24,489 nucleotides of DNA from Oscillospiraceae bacterium (GTDB lineage: Bacteria > Bacillota > Clostridia > Oscillospirales > Ruminococcaceae), in assembly GCA_018110855.1 (NCBI GenBank), contig JAGBFZ010000232.1:1-24489 (forward strand), given 5' to 3'. Under the pieces are notes generated by a model. It ran no database searches and had not been told where the DNA came from. It saw only the letters and a program-made list of their open reading frames with translations. The position numbers and the translations under genes are program-made. Below are positions 7,251-15,444 of this stretch, piece after piece. The stretch's first letter is position 1; each line of letters opens with the position of its first letter.

Positions 7251-9563
7251 ATGAAATACATATATTCATTCAAGGAAATATCGGGAGAGGACAGAGCCCG
7301 CTTCGGCGGCAAGGGTGCTTCCCTTGCAAGGCTTACTAAAATGGGACTGCCCGTTCCTGAGGGCTATGTTATAGATGCCTCTGCATTTGATAGGGGCGAA
7401 ATAATTAAAGCTGCGGCAGAGGAGCTTAAAAGGCTTATATCTCAGCTGTCCCCTGAGCACACCTATGCTGTCCGCTCCTCAGCATTATCCGAGGACGGGG
7501 AAAACGCCTCCTTTGCGGGAGCATATGAAACTGTGACCGATGTAAAAAGGGATAACATTTTTTCTGCGGCAAAGCAGGTCGCCATGTCTGCGGACAGCGT
7601 CAGGGTAAAGCAATATGCCGAAAGCTCGGGAGCTGCAAATAACGGCATTGCAGTTGTTATTCAGCGGTTTGTGAGACCCGAGTTTGCGGGAGTTGTATTC
7701 ACCGCCGACCCAATAAGCGGCAATGGGGGCGTTATGACGGGCAATTACGTCAGAGGCGAGGGGGAAGCCCTTGTTTCGGGAGAAAAGAATGCGGAGGAAT
7801 TTTCCTTTAATGCCATGAGATACGCTTATTCGGGCAATAAGGAATTTGAGAAATATGCCAAAAGGCTTTACAAATTCTGCTCTCTTATCAGGGACGGATA
7901 TCGCCGTCCAATGGATATTGAATGGGCAGTCTCGAAAGGAAAGGTATATATTTTGCAGGCTCGTCCCATAACCTCCTTAAAGCGCATCGACAGGGACAGC
8001 TTCACTGTCAACGGCAGCCTTGCGGGGGAATATCTGCTGTCGAAAACCAATGTGGGCGAGATATTTATGCGTCCCGTTTCGCCCATGACCTACAGCGTGC
8101 TTGAGATCATCTGCGAAACAATGGGTATGCCCTGCTTTATCGACAATGTGTGCGGTCAGCCCTATGCCAATCTCAGCGTGATATGCTCGCTGATGGTGGC
8201 AATGGGAGTCCCTGAAAAGACCGTATTTGAAAAAATCAAGGATATTGCGGGAGAGCTGCCACAAGGCATAACCGTTCCTCTGTTTCCATTTGACGATAAA
8301 AATTTCAGGCGGCGAATGAGAAAGCTTTTCTTTTCGGGAAGCAAAAATAAAATGAGCGGCAGGGAAAAGCGTGAATTTTCCGAAAAAATGGGTGATATCG
8401 CAGACGGTCTTATCGCCGAAATAAGGCAGCTCCCCGACAACAGCTCCCTTTATGATTTCTGGGCAACAAAGGGCACAGGTTTCCTGTCCTCGGCTCTCGG
8501 CGCAATAATCCGTGGTGTTAACATCTTCCCACTTTTCGGAACGAAAAAGAAGCTTGCCGATATCTGCGGCGAGGAGCTTGCCAATGAGCTTTGCTCGGGC
8601 GGTGCGGGAGTTCTTGACAGCATGAAGCCCCTTTTGCTCCTTGAGGACGTTATCAACGGCGGCCTGTCCAAGGAGGAATACATAAAGCTCTGCGGTCACA
8701 GAAGCGTGAATGAAATGGAGCTTTCCGCTCCCTATCCCTATGAAAGCCCCGATTTTCCCGATAATTTAATTGAGGAACACAAAAAGTCGGGAGCCAATAT
8801 CCACAAGATGAGGGAGGAGCAGGAAAACCGCTTTAAGGCTTCGGTAAACAAATTCAAGGAGCTTTATCCGAATAAGGCAAAATGGCTCGACAGGACGCTT
8901 CACAGCTTCAAGGAGGCTAACAGAGGCCGTGAAGAGGTAAGAAGCAAGGGTGTAAGGCTTTTCTGCATGATGAGAGAATTTCTTCTCAGGGCGGGTGAGC
9001 TTAACGGCATAGGCGAGGATATTTTCCTGCTGTATTTTTCCGAAGCGATGGAGCTTTTACAGGGCGATAAAAGCGCTTTGGAGAATATCCCCAAAAGGCG
9101 GGAGAGCTATGAGAGATACCTTTCCTATCCCCCGTTCCCGAATCTTGTTTACGGCAGGTTCGACCCCGAAAAATGGCTTTCCGAGGATAATCCCCGTCAT
9201 GATTTTTACTCGGAAAGGGTTACGGACTGTCCCGTTTCGGCGGATATAAAGGGCTTCCCCGGTGCGGCAGGAACGGTAACGGCACGGGTAAGGGTCATTT
9301 TCACCGCAGACTGTGCCGAGGAGCTTATGGAGGGCGAGATACTTGTTGCCCCCGCAACGAACATCGGCTGGACGGTGGTTTTCCCCAGAGCGGCGGCTAT
9401 TATCACCGACATCGGCGCTCCCCTTTCCCATGCGGCTATTGTGGCAAGGGAATTCGGCATTCCTGCGGTGGTGGGCTGCGGCAATGCCACCACTGTTCTT
9501 AAAACGGGCGATATTGTTACGGTGGACGGGGCAGGGGGAATTGTAACGGTTCAAAAAGGATAA
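7251..9563 (+). CDS. Rifampicin phosphotransferase-like / PEP synthase-like dikinase
   Basis: A 770-residue enzyme with the three-part layout of rifampicin phosphotransferase and PEP synthase. The N-terminal ATP-grasp region (about 1-240) has GGKGASLARLTKMGLPVPEGY, YAVRSSALSEDGENASFAGAY, VIQRFVRPEFAGVVFTADP, and ends with MDIEWAVSKGKVYILQARPI. A middle, poorly conserved, probably substrate-binding domain (about 250-650) contains GHRSVNEMELSAPYPYE. The C-terminal swivelling phosphohistidine domain has GFPGAAGTVTARVRVI, LVAPATNIGWTVVFPRAAAI and TDIGAPLSHAAIVAREFGI with the catalytic His near 727. The reaction in the family is ATP to AMP plus phosphate with transfer of the beta-phosphate to the acceptor. 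It lacks the PEP/pyruvate TIM barrel, so an antibiotic or another small hydroxyl compound is a more likely acceptor. It is shorter than typical Rph (about 860). RBS GGGAG lies before the ATG. Confidence 0.85.
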   Translation: MKYIYSFKEISGEDRARFGGKGASLARLTKMGLPVPEGYVIDASAFDRGEIIKAAAEELKRLISQLSPEHTYAVRSSALSEDGENASFAGAYETVTDVKRDNIFSAAKQVAMSADSVRVKQYAESSGAANNGIAVVIQRFVRPEFAGVVFTADPISGNGGVMTGNYVRGEGEALVSGEKNAEEFSFNAMRYAYSGNKEFEKYAKRLYKFCSLIRDGYRRPMDIEWAVSKGKVYILQARPITSLKRIDRDSFTVNGSLAGEYLLSKTNVGEIFMRPVSPMTYSVLEIICETMGMPCFIDNVCGQPYANLSVICSLMVAMGVPEKTVFEKIKDIAGELPQGITVPLFPFDDKNFRRRMRKLFFSGSKNKMSGREKREFSEKMGDIADGLIAEIRQLPDNSSLYDFWATKGTGFLSSALGAIIRGVNIFPLFGTKKKLADICGEELANELCSGGAGVLDSMKPLLLLEDVINGGLSKEEYIKLCGHRSVNEMELSAPYPYESPDFPDNLIEEHKKSGANIHKMREEQENRFKASVNKFKELYPNKAKWLDRTLHSFKEANRGREEVRSKGVRLFCMMREFLLRAGELNGIGEDIFLLYFSEAMELLQGDKSALENIPKRRESYERYLSYPPFPNLVYGRFDPEKWLSEDNPRHDFYSERVTDCPVSADIKGFPGAAGTVTARVRVIFTADCAEELMEGEILVAPATNIGWTVVFPRAAAIITDIGAPLSHAAIVAREFGIPAVVGCGNATTVLKTGDIVTVDGAGGIVTVQKG

Positions 9564-9582
9564 TAAAGATCATATCAAAAAA

Positions 9583-9630
9583 GAAAGACACTTCCGAACT
9601 AAAATCATCGGGAGTGTCTTTCTGATTTTT
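9583..9630. terminator. Bidirectional intrinsic terminator between the dikinase-like gene and nudix gene
   Basis: GAAAGACACTTCCGA (9583-9597) pairs, with one mismatch, with TCGGGAGTGTCTTTC (9608-9622). On the plus strand TGATTTTTT follows; on the minus strand the other flank supplies T-rich sequence. It serves both convergent genes. Confidence 0.82.
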
Positions 9631-10037
9631 TACAGACAAATTGCCGACCTTGCTTTGTTAACAATGGTCTTGTCGTTTTCATAGGTGAGCATGGTTACGG
9701 CATGACCGATATCCACCCAGCGTATCTCGGCAATTTCGTCCTCCTGAGGAGTATAATCATAGGTCTTTGCCTTGGCGATGAAATAGACCACCACCTTCTG
9801 AGTGTCCTTTCTCGGAAAGTAGGTCACGCTTTCCCTGAATGTGGGATCGAGAAGAACGTCAAGCCCCGTTTCTTCCTTTATCTCACGAAGCGCAGTCTCG
9901 GTCTCGGATTCCCCCTGCTCCATGTGTCCCTTGGGGAAGGACCAGTGTCCGCTGTTGATATGCTTTATAAGCAGAATCTCGGTATTCCCATGGTGCTTGC
10001 GGTATACAATCGCACCGCAGGATTTTTCAAAGGTCAT
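9630..10037 (-). CDS. Nudix hydrolase, Ap4A-hydrolase-like
   Basis: A 135-residue Nudix protein. The Nudix box GHMEQGESETETALREIKEETGL (split here as GHMEQGE then REIKEETGL) fits Gx5Ex7REUxEExGU. The N-terminal phrase EKSCGAIVYRKHHGNTEILLIKH and HWSFPKGHMEQ resemble bis(5'-nucleosyl)-tetraphosphatases (asymmetrical), and VVVYFIAKAKTYDYTPQEDEIAEIRWVD fits that subfamily too. It would hydrolyse nucleoside diphosphate-X compounds, probably dinucleoside polyphosphates, in the cytoplasm. It stands alone with its own promoter at 10084-10112; GGGAG lies about 12 bases before the ATG. Exact substrate is not decided by sequence. Confidence 0.9.
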   Translation of the reverse strand: MTFEKSCGAIVYRKHHGNTEILLIKHINSGHWSFPKGHMEQGESETETALREIKEETGLDVLLDPTFRESVTYFPRKDTQKVVVYFIAKAKTYDYTPQEDEIAEIRWVDIGHAVTMLTYENDKTIVNKARSAICL

Positions 10038-10083
10038 ATACTCTGCACACTCCCTTTCGGATATGGTAATTTGAATTAGTATA

Positions 10084-10112
10084 ATTATAACATAAAAAAA
10101 AGTATTTGTCTG
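10084..10112 (-). promoter_or_regulatory. Probable promoter for the nudix gene
   Basis: On the minus strand CAGACA (10107-10112, four matches to TTGACA), 17 bases, TATAAT (10084-10089). The rest of 10038-10197 is very A/T-rich and otherwise featureless. Confidence 0.6.
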
Positions 10113-10197
10113 CTGTTTTTATAAAAAAACACAAAAAATTTGTTTATAAGTAATATTTGCACAAATCATATAAGAAATTTTTGTATATGATAACAGC

Positions 10198-10227
10198 AAA
10201 AAACGCCGCTTGATGAAAAGCAGCGTT
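10198..10227 (-). terminator. Intrinsic terminator of the HEAT-WYL-WYL operon
   Basis: On the minus strand AACGCTGCTT and AAGCGGCGTT (10218-10227 and 10202-10211) form a 10-bp stem with one G-U pair and a six-base loop, followed by TTTTTTGCTG. It begins ten bases beyond the stop of the last WYL gene. Confidence 0.85.
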
Positions 10228-10237
10228 AAAACATATA

Positions 10238-11251
10238 TCATTCAGAAACAGGCTCCGTCAGCACAGCTTCATCGCTCTTCGGATAAAAAAGCTCGTACTG
10301 CCTTTCCACCCTTTCTCTCACCTTTTCAAGGAAATCCTCGGGACCCGTTATTTTCAGCACGGGTCCGAAGCCAAGAAGCATTATAAGCAGCTCTGTTTCG
10401 TCCCGACTGTCATAGTATATTGAAGCGTGACATCTGCCTGTGTCCAGGTCAAGCTCGCTTCGCTTCTCATAGGAAGCAAACTCCATCATAAAACGCTCCA
10501 CCGCATTCCGCTCGCCGCTTACCTCCACTGTTACGGGCTTTTCGCACCGTCTCCTGCGGAAAAAGTCCTCCATATCGGGCTTTGTATCTATATGCTTTCC
10601 TGTTGGAACGGCTTTTTCTATCCTGCCGATATTGAAAAGATACTCCTCATTTTTGGGGAAAGAAATGCAGTAAACTCTGAATTTGTCATTCTTCCGTGAG
10701 TATTCTATCTTAACGGGAAGGACGTTTTTCGTTATCCGAACGCCCCTGCGTGAGGTCAGCTCAACGGATAATATCTCCCTTTCACGGACTGCTTTCAGAA
10801 CTGCGCCGAATATCTCTCTGTAATGGGGGTCGCTATAATCGTCCCCATCGGTGAAGCGGTCAAATTCACGGAAATGTTCCGCATTATACAGGGGCTTCAC
10901 GTCTTTCAGGCGTTCCGAAAGAGCGGCAATATCCTCGTCTGACAGAAACAGACGGAATTTAGGGTCGGACAGCATGGCTTTGATACGGCTTTTCTGCAAA
11001 TTTGTGATTATCCTCGGGGGAGCCTTTGACAGGACGGAACAAAGCTTACCGTTTTCGCCCCGTTTTAACAGTCCCCATGAGGAGTTTCCCGCCTTATCGG
11101 GAATGAGCTTTTCGGGAATGAAAAGCAGCGAATCCCTGAATGCGGTCTCGGTAACTATCTCCCGAAGCCGTTTTTCGTTCACTTCTCCTTCCGAGAGTAT
11201 TCTTTCGGCGCAGCGGAAATATGCCCCGTATATTTCTGAAAAGAGCTTCAT
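10238..11251 (-). CDS. WYL-domain protein (second of pair)
   Basis: A 337-residue protein. The WYL core is near residues 165-235: a beta-rich stretch ILSVELTSRRGVRITKNVLPVKIEYSRKNDKFRVYCIS followed by YLFNIGRIEKAV, where VYCI takes the place of the classical W-Y-L. A WCX-like C-terminal extension follows (PVTVEVSGERNAVERFMMEF, then LLIMLLGFGPVLKITGPEDFLEKVRE). WYL proteins are ligand-sensing regulators, often bound to nucleic acid, common in DNA/RNA defence and repair loci. AGGAGG sits eight bases before the ATG, partly within the end of the preceding WYL gene. No obvious N-terminal HTH is recognised, so it may work as partner of the first WYL protein. Last gene of the operon. Confidence 0.8.
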   Translation of the reverse strand: MKLFSEIYGAYFRCAERILSEGEVNEKRLREIVTETAFRDSLLFIPEKLIPDKAGNSSWGLLKRGENGKLCSVLSKAPPRIITNLQKSRIKAMLSDPKFRLFLSDEDIAALSERLKDVKPLYNAEHFREFDRFTDGDDYSDPHYREIFGAVLKAVREREILSVELTSRRGVRITKNVLPVKIEYSRKNDKFRVYCISFPKNEEYLFNIGRIEKAVPTGKHIDTKPDMEDFFRRRRCEKPVTVEVSGERNAVERFMMEFASYEKRSELDLDTGRCHASIYYDSRDETELLIMLLGFGPVLKITGPEDFLEKVRERVERQYELFYPKSDEAVLTEPVSE

Positions 11252-11254
11252 CTG

Positions 11255-12496
11255 TCATTCCTCCTCCCTGCGGTATATCCGCTTCATTCGGGCAATATCA
11301 CGATAGAGCTTGTCGGTTATCTGCTTGTTTGTGCTTTCGGCGGAAACAATTCTGCCGATAAAGGTCTTTACCCATGACATCATCTCGTTTACGTCAAAGA
11401 CCTCGGCGGTGTATTCAAATAGGTTTTTGTCGATTTTCCGAATATCTCCGCAGCGCTTTTCCCGCAGGAGCCGCTCGAGTACAAAGCCCTCTGTTTCCTC
11501 GTTTATGCTCAGCACCATTCGGAATGTGCCGCCTGCGCCTTCTCCGCTTCTTTCTCCGAAGGACACGCCGAAGCATTTTTCCTCGCAGCGGCGGAGATTT
11601 TCTGCGTATTCATCATATTCGCTGCAGACGCCAAGGGGACGGACGCTTTTTATGTAGTCAAGCCTGAATGAGTTAAACCGCCTGTATTTCGGGATATACA
11701 TCACCGCATACCGCCGCCCCGTCTGAGACGATGAAAAAATTCTCAGCGGCACGCCCTCTGTTTCGGACGCTTTGCCGCCCCTGCCGAAATTGGTTATCAC
11801 AGCAAGCCTTTTTTCCTCCATTATATGAAGAAGCTCAAGCAGAACACTGTCCTCAAGGGTGTGGACGATGTAATTATGCTTGTTAAGGAAAATGTCGTTT
11901 TTAAGCCCTGCTGTCTTTAAGATGCTGTTTCCGACAACGCCGAATTCGGATGACTCGGAGAAGAATTTTACGGCGTCATCAAATCCCTTATACTCCGAAA
12001 AAAAGCTTTCGGCGGTATCGGAGGAAAGGGTGAATATATCCGCACGTCCCTTTTTTTCGCAGAGAATTATTCCCTCGATAACATATTCCTTGAGCTTGTT
12101 TCTTACGGTCTGCTCGTCAAAAAGCTGACCGTATGAGCTGTTCAGGGCTTCGGTTATATCATGGACATTCATCTTTTGTCCGTCAAGGATATCCATAAGC
12201 ATGAAATGGAGCTTTATATCATTGTCGGTGAAGCTTTTGGAATAATAGGCGCTGTAAAGCGGGTTTTCGTCTATATGTCCGCTGTCAACGGTGATTGACA
12301 CCTGCTTGCCGCGGCTGGTGTTATCGTATCTGAAAATATCTCCGAGCCAGCTTTCCGCACGCCGTTTCTCGTCATCATAGGTTCGGGAGCTTTTTCCCGT
12401 AAACTCGTTTCTCACCTTGAAGCCGTAGATGAAAAAGTCTCTGATATAGTCTCTTGTTTTGTCGAAATTCTTGATAAGCTCCGAAAAGCCGCTCAT
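11255..12496 (-). CDS. WYL-domain transcriptional regulator (first of pair)
   Basis: A 413-residue protein. Residues of about 90-160 look like a winged helix (DIKLHFMLMDILDGQKMNVHDITEALNSSYG, then EQTVRNKLKEYVIEGIILCEKKG). The WYL core follows near 225-290 (LAVITNFGRGGKASETEGVPLRIFSS with YAVMYIPKYRRFNSFRLDYIKSV), then a WCX-like region (FRMVLSINEETEGFVLERLL, FEYTAEVFDVNEMMSWVKTFIGRIVSAES). The gene starts five bases after the HEAT-repeat gene and is three bases before the second WYL gene, so all three are one operon. By layout it is the likely DNA-binding member and controller of the divergent rtcB operon; this is inference from context. Confidence 0.83.
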   Translation of the reverse strand: MSGFSELIKNFDKTRDYIRDFFIYGFKVRNEFTGKSSRTYDDEKRRAESWLGDIFRYDNTSRGKQVSITVDSGHIDENPLYSAYYSKSFTDNDIKLHFMLMDILDGQKMNVHDITEALNSSYGQLFDEQTVRNKLKEYVIEGIILCEKKGRADIFTLSSDTAESFFSEYKGFDDAVKFFSESSEFGVVGNSILKTAGLKNDIFLNKHNYIVHTLEDSVLLELLHIMEEKRLAVITNFGRGGKASETEGVPLRIFSSSQTGRRYAVMYIPKYRRFNSFRLDYIKSVRPLGVCSEYDEYAENLRRCEEKCFGVSFGERSGEGAGGTFRMVLSINEETEGFVLERLLREKRCGDIRKIDKNLFEYTAEVFDVNEMMSWVKTFIGRIVSAESTNKQITDKLYRDIARMKRIYRREEE

Positions 12497-12500
12497 GGTC

Positions 12501-14060
12501 TCACTTCCGTTCTATCTGAAATAATATGTCATTTTTTAACTGTTCGGGGATATTTTCCGCATGGGAAAGTATCTCCTTTACCTCGTCTCTGCGATGACTG
12601 CTGCCTATAAAATAACAGCTTCTTGCAAGTATGGTTCGTCTTACCAAATTGCGGACACATTCATCGGGAAAGCTGTACAGCTTTATAAGCTGCGGCATGG
12701 CTTCCCATATTCCCTGAGACGGACGGCAGAGCAGCGCCGCATATCTGCGGCAAAGGCACTGATTATCCGAGCTTTGTAGAACAGCTTCATAGAGCCGTTC
12801 GGGAGAAACATAGCCATCGCAGGATACAAACGCTTTATATGCTGCCTTTGCCGCTTTTGGACGGGGTTCGGACATCATTTCATAGTAAAGCTTATCATAT
12901 TTGTCCGAAGCAAGCTTGCAGAGGGTGTATACAGCTGCCGCTGCGGTTTTTGCATTCTCGGAGTTTATATATTCAAGGGCGATCTGTTCTCCCTCGGGGC
13001 AGTATGCTTCGCCCAATGCCATTATTGCGCTCGGGGCGGGAAGATGTGCTTTGCAGTATGCCGGGATATCAAAATCGGGCTTTGATTTCCGGAAATGATA
13101 CATCATAAGCTCCCTTACCGGTCGGGTGCTGTCAAGGAGCATTTTCTCCGCTCCCTCCCACAATCCGTATGTATCAATGAGCTTCTGCGCCGCAATATGC
13201 CTTATAACGGGATTTTTGTTTTTGAGATATTCCGTCAGCCTTTCTCGGGGAAGATCAAATTTACGGATATACAATAGCTCTGTGCGGTCTTTTATGACGC
13301 CTTTTTCGTTATTGATAATATACTCTGCACATTCTGATGAAATGAGACTTTCCGAAATGAGGGCTGAGTATATTTTCCGGCGGCGGCTCTCGGAGAAATT
13401 CTCCATTTGCCTGAGTGCGGATATATCAAGCTCCTTTGAGAGCCTTTTTCTCATAAGCTCTGCCGCCTCGGAAAGACTCTTATTTTCCCGTCTGCCGCAG
13501 TGTCTGAGGGCGGGGAGCTCGGCAGAGGCTTCGGCTATGGTCATGATATCCGCATTTTGGACAGCCTGTTTAAAGGCATTTTCCGCCGCCTGACGGACAT
13601 TTGATACCCAGTCATTATACATACAAAGTATGAGAGGAAGAAATCTGGGATACTGCCCCATCTGACTTGTGCAGTTCATTCTGACATAACCGTCACAGTG
13701 GCACATTCCTGCCGCAAGGAGTGACGGGAAATCCTCGCCGCACAGCTCCTTATATCTTCCGTAGCTTTTTTCCTTGATATTACGGTACAAATAAGCGGCG
13801 TCAACTCGCAGCTCATACAGATAATCTGCAAGCTCCCTGCCGTTTTGGTCTCCGATAATATCCGTGCAGGCTTTTGCAACTGTTTTTATTTCCTCGCTGT
13901 CATATTTATAAAGCTCGAAAAGGGCGGGATAGAGGTATGCTTTATGTCCGTATGCAAGATCCTCGGCGTAAAAATGATATTCCTTGTTAAATGTTTGCAA
14001 GGTCTTTTCGGTTCGTTCTTTTTCTGCTGTTCTTCCGAATAATATGTCAAATAGTTTCAT
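12501..14060 (-). CDS. HEAT-repeat alpha-solenoid protein
   Basis: I start at ATG 14060 (MKLFDILFG) because AAGGAGG is eight bases upstream; an in-frame GTG at 14096 would include that ribosome site in the coding region. The product has 519 residues and is almost wholly alpha-helical, with irregular HEAT-like pairs: HCDGYVRMNCTSQMGQYPRFLPLIL, NDWVSNVRQAAENAFKQAV, LKNKNPVIRHIAAQKLIDTYG, STRPVRELMMYHF, NSENAKTAAAAVYTLCKLA, RPKAAKAAYKAF and FPDECVRNLVRRTILARS. No enzyme motif, signal peptide or membrane helix is seen. HEAT solenoids usually bind proteins or nucleic acid. It opens the WYL operon and diverges from rtcB, so a scaffold or sensor role in the RNA-repair locus is inferred. Confidence 0.75.
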   Translation of the reverse strand: MKLFDILFGRTAEKERTEKTLQTFNKEYHFYAEDLAYGHKAYLYPALFELYKYDSEEIKTVAKACTDIIGDQNGRELADYLYELRVDAAYLYRNIKEKSYGRYKELCGEDFPSLLAAGMCHCDGYVRMNCTSQMGQYPRFLPLILCMYNDWVSNVRQAAENAFKQAVQNADIMTIAEASAELPALRHCGRRENKSLSEAAELMRKRLSKELDISALRQMENFSESRRRKIYSALISESLISSECAEYIINNEKGVIKDRTELLYIRKFDLPRERLTEYLKNKNPVIRHIAAQKLIDTYGLWEGAEKMLLDSTRPVRELMMYHFRKSKPDFDIPAYCKAHLPAPSAIMALGEAYCPEGEQIALEYINSENAKTAAAAVYTLCKLASDKYDKLYYEMMSEPRPKAAKAAYKAFVSCDGYVSPERLYEAVLQSSDNQCLCRRYAALLCRPSQGIWEAMPQLIKLYSFPDECVRNLVRRTILARSCYFIGSSHRRDEVKEILSHAENIPEQLKNDILFQIERK

Positions 14061-14086
14061 CCTTCCGTCCTCCTTTGTGTATTTCC

Positions 14087-14115
14087 ATAATATCACATTT
14101 TAATTCGCTTTTCAA
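14087..14115 (-). promoter_or_regulatory. Promoter of the HEAT-WYL-WYL operon
   Basis: On the minus strand TTGAAA (14110-14115), 17 bases, TATTAT (14087-14092), 27 bases before the HEAT gene's ATG. Confidence 0.75.
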
Positions 14116-14116
14116 T

Positions 14117-14130
14117 ACACCTTTGAGTGT
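14117..14130. promoter_or_regulatory. Possible operator between the divergent promoters
   Basis: ACAC-CTTTGA-GTGT is a short inverted repeat immediately upstream of the -35 of the WYL operon and between the two promoters. Also nearby is the tandem CGGATCGGATC at 14151-14161, within the rtcB promoter spacer. Either could bind a WYL protein; the match is too short to be firm. Confidence 0.3.
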
Positions 14131-14146
14131 TCGCAGACTTTTTTAA

Positions 14147-14175
14147 ATGACGGATCGGATCTTTTGGATTATAAT
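14147..14175 (+). promoter_or_regulatory. Promoter of the rtcB - RNA array - DUF2828 operon
   Basis: ATGACG (14147-14152, four matches to TTGACA), 17 bases, TATAAT (14170-14175). Transcription would start near 14182, which excludes the in-frame TTG at 14164 as translation start and gives a leader of about 30 bases to ATG 14212. The poor -35 leaves room for activation. Confidence 0.7.
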
Positions 14176-14211
14176 GGGAACATCGAAAGCGACATGAAAG
14201 GAATGAGCAGA

Positions 14212-15438
14212 ATGTTCGTACATAATGTAAATGACAGATTCCCCATTAAAATATGGGCAGAAAGAGATACCATCGAGGAAAGCTGCCTTGAGCAGGCGGA
14301 GCATATCGCTCAGCTTCCCTTTACATACAAATGGGCGGCTTTGATGCCCGATACTCACACGGGAAAGGGTATGCCCATAGGCGGAGTGATTGCCTGCAAC
14401 GGAGCGGTCATTCCCAATGCGGTGGGAGTGGATATCGGCTGCGGAATGGCATTTCTTCAGACGGATATCCCAGTTTCGCTCCTTCGTGAGACAATTACGG
14501 GCAGCGGAACGCTTTTGCAGGCAATTGTGGGAGATATTCTCCGAAACATTCCCACAGGCTTTGCTCATCACAAGACCCCACAGCCCTCGGCTGTTCTTGA
14601 CAGGGCAAAGGAGGAGCTTTCAAAATTTGAGAGCGACCCCGAGCTTGTTAATAACATTGAGGACGGCTATTTTCAGGTGGGTACTCTGGGCGGCGGCAAC
14701 CACTTCATTGAGCTTCAGGAGGACGAAAAGGGGCTTTGCACCATAATGCTCCACTCGGGCAGCAGAAATTTCGGCTTCAGAGTCTGCGAGCATTTTAACG
14801 GCATTGCGGCGGAGCTTAACGAAAAATGGCACAGCTCTGTTCCTTCGGAGTGGCGGCTCCCATTTCTTCCTGCTGATTCGGCGGAGGGAAAGAGATACCT
14901 TGACTGGATGCAGCTTTCCATGGATTTCGCATATGAAAACCGTGTTGCAATGCTTTGCAGGGTCAGGGAAATTTTCTCGCAATATGTGCTTAAATACACA
15001 GGGCTTGAGGCGCATTTCTCTGATGAGATAAACTGTCACCATAACTATGCCGCTCTTGAGAATCATTTCGGAAAGGACGTTTTCGTTCACCGAAAGGGTG
15101 CTATCAGGGCAGGCGAGGGCGAGATGGGAATTATCCCCGGTTCAATGGGGTCTTACAGCTACATTGTCAGAGGAAAGGGCAATCCCGACAGCTTTATGTC
15201 CTCCTCACACGGTGCGGGCAGGCTTTATTCCCGTACTGCGGCAATGCAGAAATTTGCCGTGGATACGGTTATAAACGACCTCAAGGCGAATAACGTTGTT
15301 CTTGGAAAAAACAAGAAATCGGACGTTGCAGAGGAATCCCGCTTCGCCTACAAGGACATTGACACGGTCATGGCTAATCAGCTTGAGCTTACCGAAGCGG
15401 TCAAAAAGCTGTTTACGGTGGGCGTGGTAAAGGGATAA
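14212..15438 (+). CDS. rtcB: RNA-splicing/repair ligase RtcB
   Basis: A 408-residue RtcB, the same length as the E. coli protein. RtcB joins RNA 3'-phosphate or 2',3'-cyclic phosphate ends to 5'-OH ends, using GTP and manganese. Seen: MPDTHTGKGMPIGG, the metal cysteine in GVDIGCGMAF, LGGGNHFIEL, MLHSGSRNFG, CHHNYA, and the guanylylated histidine in SSSHGAGR. The start at ATG 14212 (MFVHNVNDR) has AAAGGA nine bases upstream; ATGs at 14194 and 14203 are in frame, but the first has no such site and the second has it directly adjacent. The gene is followed seven bases later by the first module of the Y-RNA-like array and then the DUF2828 gene, with no terminator between, so ligase, RNAs and RNA-binding candidate are probably made together. 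Confidence 0.95.
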   Translation: MFVHNVNDRFPIKIWAERDTIEESCLEQAEHIAQLPFTYKWAALMPDTHTGKGMPIGGVIACNGAVIPNAVGVDIGCGMAFLQTDIPVSLLRETITGSGTLLQAIVGDILRNIPTGFAHHKTPQPSAVLDRAKEELSKFESDPELVNNIEDGYFQVGTLGGGNHFIELQEDEKGLCTIMLHSGSRNFGFRVCEHFNGIAAELNEKWHSSVPSEWRLPFLPADSAEGKRYLDWMQLSMDFAYENRVAMLCRVREIFSQYVLKYTGLEAHFSDEINCHHNYAALENHFGKDVFVHRKGAIRAGEGEMGIIPGSMGSYSYIVRGKGNPDSFMSSSHGAGRLYSRTAAMQKFAVDTVINDLKANNVVLGKNKKSDVAEESRFAYKDIDTVMANQLELTEAVKKLFTVGVVKG

Positions 15439-15444
15439 TATTTT

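Noticed and set aside
7977..8699. 240-codon minus-strand open frame inside the dikinase-like gene
   Set aside because: Shadow of the plus-strand gene, with cysteine/histidine-rich random composition and no motif.
14164..14211. Upstream TTG (14164) or ATG (14194) start for rtcB
   Set aside because: TTG 14164 lies upstream of the predicted transcription start at about 14182; AAAGGA is best placed for ATG 14212, which gives the normal 408-residue length. ATG 14194 cannot be fully excluded.
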